Assembly: GCA_941918925.1 (NCBI GenBank)
Contig: OW799236.1
Location: 79,176,713-79,240,712, forward strand
Length of the DNA stretch: 64,000 nt
Direction: 5' to 3'
Source of the DNA: Phyto melanocephala
Taxonomy: Eukaryota; Arthropoda; Insecta; Diptera; Rhinophoridae
Shown here: positions 34,441 to 43,983 of the stretch, piece after piece
Layout: each line of letters starts with the position of its first letter
Position numbering within the stretch: position 1 is the first letter of the stretch
Notes under the pieces: model-generated
What the model saw: only the letters and a program-made list of their open reading frames with translations
What the model was told of the DNA's origin: nothing
The model's database searches: none
Made by a program: the position numbers and the translations under genes

Positions 34441-35052
34441 TATACCCGCCACCAAAAAAATGGTGGGGGTATATTTATTTTGTCATTCCGTTTGTAACAC
34501 ATCGAAATATCCATTTTAGACCCCATAAAGTATATATATTCTGAATCAGGGTTTGATTTGATGACGATCTAGCTATGTCCGTCCGTCTGTCCGTCTGTTG
34601 AAAGCACGATAGAGGTCGCACCGAAAAAGCTAGGGGGCTCAAATTTTGCCAGAATCTTTCTTATAGATAAGGTTTGTTTGGTATTGAAAATGGGCTAAAT
34701 CGGAATATTAGGAACAGAGTTATAGCTCGAAAAGCAAGAGTAGGTCGAAAAAACCGTGTCCTTCGAACATCGAATAAAATGGAATTATGTCCAAACGCAT
34801 TACCGTAGACTCATGAAACATCGAATATATATTTTCTGAGTAAAAACAATATTTTTCCCCGAAAATTATCTAAATCTATGTATTAGGAGAGGAGTTATCG
34901 ATCTAAATGTACGAAAATTTATACCGCACAGTGTATTTTTCTGTATATTTAAAAACAAAGTCGACATAAAAGCAACAAAATTGGATGTACGACCCTGAAA
35001 TTTTGCACACTTTGCTTTTTGGTAAGTGGCTTTTTTGTAACGGAAAATCAAT

Positions 35053-35780
35053 GTGCCACGCCCACTTTTACGCCCACCTCCCATATAACGTTTTAACTTA
35101 AATTCATATAATTTCTCTATTAATAAAGATTTTGGAATAATAAAGGGCTATATTGAAACACCTAAGTTGTACTCATTCGCAAAAATAACTTTGACACGCC
35201 TACTATAACGCGCACTTTTCACGTTATCTACCGTTAATGAAATTTAAAAGCTAATAAAACCGCCAAAATTAGAGGTATGATGATAAAATTTGCTACGTCC
35301 ATCCTCATAGGCAATGTCATTACTTTGCCAGAAAATTAAGGTGCCACGCCCACTTTTACGCCCACCTCCCATATAACGTTTTACCTAAAATTCATATAAT
35401 TTCTCTCCTAATAAAGATTTTGGAATAAAAAAGGGCTATATTGAAACACCTAAGTTGTACCCATTCGCAAAAAATAACTTTGACACGCCTACTATAACGC
35501 CCACTTTTCACGTTATCTACCGTTAATGAAATTTAAAAGCTCATAAAACCGCCAAAATTAGAGGTATGATGATCAAATTTGCTACGTATATCCTTCTATT
35601 CAATGTGATTGTTGTGCCAAAAGGTAAGGTGACACGCCCACTTTAACGCCTACCTCTTATATATCTTAAACTCATGTAATTTCTCTATTAATAAAGTTAT
35701 TGGGAAAATAAAGGACTATATTGAAATATCTAAGTTGTATTTATTAGCAGAAACTTTATTGACATGCCTACTTTAACGCC
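35053..35780 (+). repeat. ~290-bp tandem array within the Helitron-like element
   Basis: GCCACGCCCACTTTTACGCC recurs at ~35053 and ~35341, and as a variant (GACACGCCCACTTTAACGCC) at ~35630. Each unit has a second half with GACACGCCTACTATAACGC and CACGTTATCTACCG. Two units are ~95 percent alike; the third is more diverged and truncated. Confidence 0.85.
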
Positions 35781-35837
35781 CATTTTCATTGAAAGACTAC
35801 ACTTACAAAAGCATTTTAGTAGCATATCGAAGTTATA

Positions 35838-36426
35838 AAGGGTGGTTAAATTTTATGTTGAATTTAAATAAAACACAAATTATTTAGGATATTATTATTA
35901 TTTCTTTTTGTAATTATAATACTTGTATAGTTCAATTATGTATTTAACAAAATATCGGCCAAATGCCCCCCATCCTTGGCGCCACTCCTCTATCTGATGG
36001 CCCAAATTTTCAATGACAATGTTGATGCTCAATTGTTGGGCATGATGATGAGTCGAGGTTGACTGCTCTTTTGCCACACTATGGTTCCAATTCAACGAAC
36101 TAAGAAGGCATTCACAGATTTTCTAACATTTTATACAGACATGTTTTGCAGAAATTTAAATATTTTTTACAATTCTCCCGATTGTGGACGAATTTGAATT
36201 ATTATGTTGATCAAAAGAATTACGAACTGCACAAAATGCATTTTGATTTAAACACCCATTTTTATAAAAAACCTGAATAACTTTAAAGCGTTGCTCATTT
36301 GCGTATCTTTCCACGGATCAAATTGAGTAAATTTGAGATTGATAAATGTCAAATGAAATGCAGAAACAAATTTTAAGACTATTTGTAGTCACCTTCAACA
36401 TGGGCCCTTAAAATTTAACCACCCTC
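35838..36426 (-). mobile_element. Internally deleted mariner nested in the Helitron-like element (copy e)
   Basis: Inverted ends AAGGGTGGTTAAATTTTA and (rc) AGGGTGGTTAAATTTTA are flanked by TA at 35836-35837 and 36427-36428. On the minus strand the start-proximal part reads ERYANEQRFKVIQVFYKNG and then STIGRIVKN, a mariner N-terminus. It passes directly to a C-terminal block where AKDGGHLADILLNT can be read in one frame. The catalytic core is absent. At 589 bp this is less than half a full mariner, a typical MITE precursor. Stops show that it is old. Confidence 0.8.
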
Positions 36427-36571
36427 TACAAAGAAAGTGATACCTATTTTATTGAAAAAAGATTATTCCATAGCGATTAACAAAATAATAAATATTGTGC
36501 TTTAAATGTATACAAAATTGGTGGTGGGTATAAAAGATTCGGCACAGCCGAATATAGTGCTCTTACTTGTT

Positions 36572-37440
36572 TCAACTCGACTTCTACAAAAAACAATATA
36601 TGTATGTATGCAGCATGTGTGTGCATTATTATTGTTATTGAAACGTCATGCATTAAAGCTGCTTGCTGCATACCAAACACAACAAAACACAGTAGCAATT
36701 ACAACAACGTCATCATCATTTGTTTATTTCATTTAGTATTAAACCTTGTTATAGATTTTTTCCGTTTTGAACATGAAAAAAACCTTTTTTCCGTTTTCCA
36801 TTACGCTTTTGTTCTTACTGCTGTTGTTGTTGTTTTTGTTGTTTTAAGAGCTGTAATTTGCTGGGTTTTAACACCACAATGTTGCATGATATTTATAATT
36901 TGTATTAATGTTAGTATTATTAAAGTTTAACTAAGAGTTGGGGTTGGGGACAACGGCATACTTAAGAAGGAGCTGTTTTTAACTGAAAAGTTCAAGTAAC
37001 ATGCAGGGAGTCCACTTAGTTCATACACTATATTATACTTCAGGTCCAAAATATTGAAACACTACCTTAATATATTTTTTAAAAGCCATTATAGATAAAA
37101 TTTTGTTTTATAGTGTTTCCGTAAAAAAATGCTGCCAATAATTTTGGCAAATTTTAAAGGCTTTTAATTTTTTATTTTTACAAAATAAACAAAAACTTGA
37201 CAACTTCAAATAATAAAAATTTCAAATTCCATCCATCTACATTTTATTTATCATGTAAAATAGGGAGGTTAATATTAAAATAATAGTGACCAATCAGCAG
37301 ATAAATGTTACAGTCAGTTCATACATATGACCGATTCTTACATATGCCTCGATAGTGTGAATATATAAGTGAATATAAGACCTTTTAAAAAGATTCAAAT
37401 GCAGTGCTGCATTAGTATATGCAGTGCCACGAAAACTACT
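36572..37440. other. AT-rich stretch, nothing recognised
   Basis: Contains GTTGTTGTTGTT at ~36820-36842 and AACAACGTCATCATC near 36700. Frames here are not coding-like. Confidence 0.5.
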
Positions 37441-38057
37441 TTAACATTGGCCGATGGCTTTAAGTATGGTTACCAAAACTGAAATGAACTTATATAACAT
37501 AACACGAAACAGAAGTAAATACTTCCATCTACCAGATCACAATACTATTTTGCAGGCTAAGAATATGGCAGCTACAGAAAGCATTAAATGGAAAGTTATC
37601 AGAAAACTGATAACTTCACTCTGATTCGTATTTTCATGGATAGCCAGTCAGTTATCAAGACACTTATGAACGAAAAGTTTGAATCCCAATGTGAGAGCGA
37701 GATAAACTCGCATGCGAATTTTGAACTACTAGAAATAATATGGATACGAAGTCATCACGGCATTATTAGAAACAGAAAAGCCGACAAATTATCCAAAATG
37801 GGATCATATCCGAATGGCATGATTTTGGAAAATATTAAACCATTTCAGCAGTTACCAAAATTAACTTAAAGCTTGGGCGATGGAGGAACACATAGGAACT
37901 GTCAAAAAAAACTGATGTCGGAAAAGTGACGAGCATACGATAGAGTATCCCAAATTTCGAGAAATCGAAGGAGATTCAAAAACTAGCTAGAATTACACTT
38001 AGAAAATAAACTAGTGTAATAACAGGTTACACATAGATATGAGAAGTCATCTAGCTC

Positions 38058-39446
38058 TAGGGTTGCCATTCGTAATATTTTAAACAGTACATGTACTATT
38101 TTTTGTAATATGTACTGTTATATTCACAATACCTAAAACAATACGAAAGAGTACTGTTTTTTTATATTTGTATTGTTTTTGTACTGTTTTTGGATATACA
38201 TGTATTGAATTTTGTAAATTTTTGAAGAATGGAACAGGAAAAAATTTTATTGTTAAATGTGTACAAAAAAGGGATAAATATTTTTAATTTATTTTTGAAT
38301 TAACTGCTTTTGTAAGCATAAATTATTTTCTTTTATATAACTATACCACCTCTATTTGTGTTGTATAATTATTTATTGAATTTTAAAAATTATCAAATGT
38401 ATTCATTTTAAAAATTCAATTGATTTTTTTTAGAATATTTTTTAAACAATATTTAATTAATACTTTTGGTTTACTATATTTAACTTAAAAAATATCAATT
38501 GTAATTGACAAATTATCAATTTTAAAGTAGACTTTACTTTATTGTTCATAAAAATGATTATTGTCTTTAAAATAAACTTTAAAAAAATTATTAAAAATAA
38601 TATTATAGTCGACTTTAACAAGAAATGTTTTCTTTTTGTTGAGCCTAAATATTATTTTCTTAAATATTGTTAAATATTGATTTTAAGTACAATAACAATT
38701 TCTATGCATGATAGAGTCTACTTAAAAATTGATAATTTGTCAATTACAATTGATATTTTTTAAGTTATAAATAGTATTCCAAAAGTATTAATGGAATATT
38801 ATTGTAATTTGAAGAAACAAATCAGTTGAATTTACATATTATAGATAATTTCAAAATTCAACTCGTAATTTTCGAAATTCAATTACCAATTTCGAAATTC
38901 TATTTACTATTTTTGAAATTTAATTAATAACTTTTGAAATACATTAGATCATTTTCAAAATTAAGTTTGAAAATATAGTGCATAGTTCTGAAATACAGTC
39001 AAAAATGTTAAAACATTTGTAATTCGTTTATTCAAACTAATATCAATATTAATATCGAAAAACGACGTTTAATTTGTGTTTTGACCACGTTACTAACTTA
39101 AGATACTATTTGTAGTTCAACTCGATCTGTATATGTATTGCGTTTTGAAACAAATGCAATATTTTTTGTTACGTTCTCATAGTTTTGTGATGTGATTTAT
39201 GTTTTTTTTTTACTTATTTTTAAAACATATGTATGTGATGTATTGAATTAAAAGTTAAGTCACCGTTATGTTCTCATAGTTTTGACATGTTTTTATGTTT
39301 CTTATTAACTTTTTTTAAATAAAAATGTGATGTATTGAAGTAAAAGTTATGTTATCATTAAATAAAAAATGTACTGTTTTTTTTTTTAAGTACTGTTTTT
39401 TCCCCCTCAATGTACCTTTTTTCACTTTTCAAATATGGCAACCCTA
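38058..39446. mobile_element. 1389-bp hAT-like non-autonomous element with 8-bp duplication
   Basis: Ends TAGGGTTGCCAT and ATGGCAACCCTA are 12-bp perfect inverted repeats. The flanks are an exact 8-bp duplication, TCTAGCTC (38050-38057 and 39447-39454). Eight-bp duplications and TAGGGTTGCC-type ends are characteristic of hAT elements. Inside each end are several TACTGTTTTT and ACAGTAC words. There is no transposase gene. The middle (38375-38875) is one large imperfect palindrome (separate entry). Confidence 0.9.
38375..38875. repeat. ~500-bp imperfect palindrome inside the hAT-like element
   Basis: The best arms are at ~38448-38530 and ~38718-38800. They share ATTAATACTTTTGG, TTAACTTAAAAAATATCAAT and GTAATTGACAAATTATCAAT (the last overlapping) in opposite orientation. 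Weaker matches extend outward to ~38375 and ~38875 (AAATTCAATTGATT versus AATCAGTTGAATTT). It may be a nested foldback MITE, or the palindromic core of the hAT-like element itself. Confidence 0.75.
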
Positions 39447-39819
39447 TCTAGCTCACACGTGTTTGCCGAATAAAACGATATGTAGATCATGCGAGGAAGA
39501 GAACGAGACTTTGCAACATTACCTTCGTCAATGTCCTGCGTTTGGACGTATTAGACGCTAAAACCTTTACTTTAAGACTATGCCGAACTTAGAATGCCTA
39601 AGGAATTCGAATTTGAGATCCATAAGAAAATACATTGACAGTACTGGGTTTTTCTCTTTATTAATATTTTTAACAAAATTAGGATTAATTTTATTAGGGA
39701 ATTTTTCATTCCTAAAGAGCGCACAGCATGAAAAATGGTCATACGTATTTACCCATCATGAGTTTGGGCATGATGATCAGGAAAGTAAGCTTTTTAAGAA
39801 ACAATACTGGGAATGATAA

Positions 39820-41310
39820 ATTAATACATAATGATTATTTTTAACTGAGCACAATTCCAACCCATTATTTGGTCCAACATTGCTTTCAAAAGTTTCATTC
39901 AATATTCAAAAATAACTATTTGTTCTTCAGTCTATAAGACAGCTAAAATATTCTGAAAATAGAGGTTATCTCTTAAAGATTGTAAAGGAAGCTTTTTTGC
40001 ATAAATATAAAAAATACGTCGCAAAATACTTCGAATATTCATAATTATTTTGAAGACAGCAACAACATAATAATCAGCTGATGTGTATTTTAGCAACACA
40101 AATTTCAGGGATGCCGCATATATATTTTTTAATGAATAAAATTAAAGTTATTGATAAAAAAATTTAATAATATCACGAAAAACTATAAAAACACATAAAT
40201 TTAATTGTTTATTGTATTTTTGTAATGTTCTTTTATGTTTAATATTAAAAATAAGTTTTTGTTTTTATTTTTTCAATTTAATATATATAATGGCAACACT
40301 ATATTTGTTTATTGCTGCCCGTCCAAATAGAAAATAGCCTAAGTTGCCAGCAGCAGTAAATGCTGTTGTGCAGTCGTGCTGCTGTGCTGCCATCAAAATA
40401 ATCGTTTTCATTTAAACACATGGATTTCATTTTTGACATATTGCTGCTTGCTGTCTGCTGTCGTCTATGTGTTTAGAGCTTAAGTCGACAGATTTAACAT
40501 CCGGATCCTTTATAACCATATATTTTCTTTTAGCAAATTTAATTAAAAAATCTTGCTAAAATTAATTTTTAATAACGACAAATAGGAAATATTAAAAAAA
40601 ATTTACTCACGTTTTAAAACTCGACTTAAGGGAAGTCAAAATAATTACATATTTAGCCTGCAAATATAAGATTAAAATTAACTTTATTAATTCTCTATCT
40701 ATTTAATAAAAAGAAAATAATTATTTTAATAGTTATTTAATTTAACTATGTATAACGATATCAGATTCAATAGGTATTTTGTTTGTGAATTTCTTCAAAA
40801 ATTATATAAAAATTCATATCGCTATCTAAGTCCAACTTTATTATTTTAAACGAGATGGACTAGCTAACAAGCTGCTAGTTTTTGTATGTTCGAGTTTCCA
40901 TAATGGAAAGATAACAGCTCGTTAGATATTATGCATAGCAATATTTCAATTTCAAATCTGTAAGTGCAGTCCACAACGACCAGAAACTAAATACAGTGAA
41001 CTTACTATAACATGAACTAATTAAAACCAAACCAGTTCACTTTCGCATTAACATCTAACTTTCCTTTGAAAACATTTTTTTCATAAAAATTAGAGTGTAT
41101 TATGTTACATTTTTTAGTTATTGTTAACAATTTTTGTAAAAAATTATTATGCAAGAAAATCTGTGGTTTTCTTTTGCTGCTTCTTTTGTTTAGTCACCTT
41201 TAAAATGTTTCGTTCTCTCAAATTTTTGAGCATATTGAAATCTCGCTGATTAACCATTTCTATGTCAAAATAATGCTTTACTCAAAAGTCCTTTTTGTCA
41301 CTTCCAGATA
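39820..41310. other. AT-rich stretch with a CTG/CAG-rich patch
   Basis: 40338-40395 is enriched in GCAGCAG, TGCTGTTGTG and GTGCTGCTGTGCTGCC; 40440-40465 repeats the theme. No gene is recognised. Confidence 0.5.
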
Positions 41311-42681
41311 TGAGGAGCCGCAGAACAAAAGCTGCTTTTTCGCATTTCGCGAAAAATTGGTTTTTTGGTATTTTTATAATATTTAGTTTGAGATCTTGTA
41401 GAAACAATCAAGTTAGCATTATTAATATTTTTTTTTACAAAGTAAATGGGTTCTAAAAAATTGATGCTTAACAAAAGGTGCTTTTTTGTTTATTTTTTAA
41501 CAAAAGGTTCTTTTCCATAATCTTTGACATTTTTTCGTGCAGTTTCTTAGTTTTATAAGATTTTTTTGCGACGGATGTGGCGGTCGAAACAAGAATTCTC
41601 ATATTGTTCGAACTATTTTGTTTTGGCACCAAACAAAATCAGCGTTCCTCCTACTGGGACCGTTAAAGCGTTAAAGGTCATAAATTTTTACCAGCTGAAA
41701 GAGTATTTGGACGTGTTGAAAAAGACATAAAATTTATTCCAATCACAGACGTGTTTTAATGCTGGGAACTGAATGGAACCTTTTTAATATAAAAGATCTT
41801 GAATCAATTTATAAAAAGATTGGAAATATTCAAGGAATAAAACGGATAATATTTTTTAAGAATTTTATGAAAAACAGGATAGTAAAATGCTTGATTAAAA
41901 CATTCGAGTCCTTTAAATTTAAAACTGAATACTAATTTAAATTTGCAAAAACAAGGAAAACACCCTTTTCATTTTCTCTAAATAAAACTAAAACTAAAGC
42001 GCTGACAAAAGAAAAGACATGGAAAGCCTTTTAATAAAACAGTTTGGTAAAGACTGGAGTGAAAACTTGTCAGTATTTTGGTAGAAGGACATTTTGTATA
42101 ACCAGGAGGATTCAATAGAGGAAAATGTTGAATGATCTTGCCTAGAAGAAGATGTTGGAACAAGAGTTTAACTATTTAACAAATTCCATATGTATTTAAT
42201 TTAAGGCTAAGAAAGAAATGTTTAAGTTTCAATTCTATTTAATAAAACGACAAAAACAATATACTTAACTTAACATTTTTTAATATATTAGATCAGGTTT
42301 AACCACATTCAGTCAAAATCTTATCGTCATATAGTATGCGTAATTGCATTACACAATGTACTTTTTCCTTCTATTAACAAAACGTGCTTTTTTACTTTTT
42401 TTTAACAAAAGGTGTTGTTTTATTTTTTTTCCTTAACAAAAGGTGCTTTTTTGCTTTCTTTTTTGCAAAAAGTGCTTTTTCCGAAATAAAAATGGAATTA
42501 TATCAAACATCCTTAGCATTTAATGGGGCGACTTATGACAGTTAGATGCATCTGTAGATAAGTAAAAAACTTGTTAGCATTTCCAGGTTCTTGCAGTTTT
42601 TTAAAGGGGCAAAAAAAATAAATCTCGATTTCCTAAAAATCTTAAATGAGCGAAAAGCACCTTTTGTTCTGCGGCTCCTCA
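41311..42681 (+). mobile_element. 1371-bp transposon with 21-bp TIRs and a CDGCGG-type transposase relic
   Basis: Perfect 21-bp inverted ends begin TGAGGAGCCGCAGAACAAAA. The relic gene inside (separate entry) belongs to a widespread uncharacterised transposase-like family. Repeated AACAAAAGGTGCTTTTTTG boxes occur near both ends: ~41327, 41469 and 41501 on the left; ~42379, 42402, 42434 and 42467 on the right. They are the same motif as the start of the TIR and are likely transposase-binding repeats. No exact target duplication is visible. Confidence 0.8.
41555..41900 (+). pseudogene. Relic of a CDGCGGxNKN-type transposase-like gene
   Basis: Three collinear blocks survive. CDGCGGRNKNSHIVRTILFW lies at ~41568-41627. 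In another frame FLPAERVFGRVEKDIKFIPI lies at ~41685-41744, then a stop. Then LGTEWNLFNIKDL, IYKKIG and GIKRI lie at ~41760-41850. The order (S)DGCGGQNKN, then SFLP-x-DRxFGxIEK, then a Trp-containing block is known to me from many uncharacterised, transposon-borne proteins of insects and cnidarians. The Asp in CDGC is a candidate catalytic residue. At ~120 recognisable codons this is a small remnant; the N-terminal region is absent. Function as a transposase is inferred from the family's frequent association with TIRs, as here. Confidence 0.65.
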
Positions 42682-42689
42682 CATGTAAG

Positions 42690-43983
42690 TGTATTCATCG
42701 GATAGCGCTTCCTTAAGCCTGCTCTTGTAGATCTTCTTGTCATTTATATTTAAAAACCGTTGGTATAATTAATGCATTTTCCATTTTCGGGTACCCGTAA
42801 ACTCGCGCAGTTTTTCTTTCCAAGTCCGATGCACGAATTTTTATTTTTCATTTCACATAAAGTACTCCTATTATTAGTGCCGAATTAGTAGCACTTGTAC
42901 CTTTACATAAGTTTTCTAAATTTCTTTAATTTGTCTTTAAAGACTTATGCTCTTTTATATGTCATTTTAAGAACATTTCACATTAAATTTATATTCAAAA
43001 CATTATTATTGAGTTCTAGCTGAGTGTAAGCACTGACAAGAACGGGTACTTCATAAGTTTTAATTGACAGCTAAAGATAGTTTAAAAGCATGCACATACG
43101 GAAGCCCCCAAATTGCTATTCAGTTGAATCGAAATATAACCACTAACCTGTTGTTTCAGAATTTAACACCTTGTTGATAAAATCCTTTAGAAAAAATCAA
43201 AATTTAGCAGATCCTATATTAAAGCTTTTGCACTAACTTCATATTTTTGCGTAGCCTATGAAAGAAAAAAGTTTTAATATTTTGGGATGTTCATTAGGGT
43301 GGCACATATTTTTCAAAATGTCGTATCTGAAGAACTTTATTGGAAACGTTTTTAATACACAAACATAAAAGTTTAAACTTTATGAAATTGTTTAACTAAT
43401 GCGTACTTGGGAGTCCCCCTTTTAAATCATTTAATTTAATTTAATTTATGTTTATCTTATTTAAAATCTTTTATTTTAAATATTTGTCTTTAAAAAAATC
43501 AAAAAGACATATTTAAAAAATTTACTATAAGTGCATTTAAATAAGAAAATCTATGAAAATTCTTAATAATGGGGCATTTCTGACCCAATGCATTATTAAG
43601 GTTAATTATTTAAGACAGGAAATCACCTGAGCTTAATATCCGAATAGAAAACAATATATTTAGTATTTTTTATTGTTAAATTAGGAAAATGAGAAAAAAT
43701 TACGAATTTGATCTTTAAACATATGTGTGGCGCGGTTTAGAATTGTCCGTAAAAGAGGGCGCAGTTCTTGAAATTCGAAATTTCGCCTAATGTTCATATA
43801 TTAGGGAATTCATATTATCGCGAGTGCACTACATAAGTAATTTTTTTCTTCGAACTGTATTTTTGTTTACTCTATTGCCTTGCATTAAAAACTGAATATA
43901 AAAAATGTGGACTTAGCTTTAATACAAAATAATATTTTGTACCTCTAATGAAATTGCCGAAAATATTCCTTAACCGAAATAAT
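42690..43983. other. AT-rich stretch, nothing recognised
   Basis: No coding-like frames and no paired ends. A TTTAATTTAATTTAATTTA run lies at about 43425-43446. Confidence 0.5.

Larger units (their letters stand above)
34441..36571 (+). mobile_element. Helitron-like repeat, best copy (copy 5)
   Basis: The left end reads TATACCCGCCACC...GGTGGGGGTATATTTATTTT, then TGTCATTCCGTTTGTAACAC, then a GTCCGTCCGTCTGTC stretch at ~34577-34597. The interior has a ~290-bp tandem array (separate entry). The right end is GGTGGGTATAAAAG, the hairpin ATTCGGC-ACA-GCCGAAT (36538-36554) and ATAGTGCTCTTACTTG. The GCCACC...GGTGG and CACC/GGTGGGTAT words at the two ends are mutually complementary. There is no coding capacity, and a deleted mariner at 35838-36426 is nested within. 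The overall layout (terminal hairpin, internal minisatellite, no TIR or visible duplication) resembles DINE-1/Helitron elements, but that class is inferred. Confidence 0.7.
37445..39690 (+). pseudogene. LINE ORF2 fragment (RNase H to C-terminus), split by a hAT-like element
   Basis: Before the insertion the plus strand encodes MDSQSVIKTLMNE (RNase H second-Asp block, ~37636), ELLEIIWIRSHHGIIRNRKADKLS (~37725-37795, the WxxxHxGIxxNxxAD block) and an ITGYT/TGH-like block near 38025. Beyond the hAT-like element (38058-39446) the frame resumes with LPNKTICRSC, EEENETLQHYLRQCPAFGRIRR (Cys-His zinc knuckle, ~39465-39558) and, after a stop, LRSIRKYIDSTGFF. This is the 3' part of an R1/I/Jockey-group ORF2. 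The reading across the insertion is exact once one copy of the duplicated TCTAGCTC is removed. The RNase H start is decayed and the 5' end is not found. The LINE at 17440 belongs to the same family. Confidence 0.75.
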
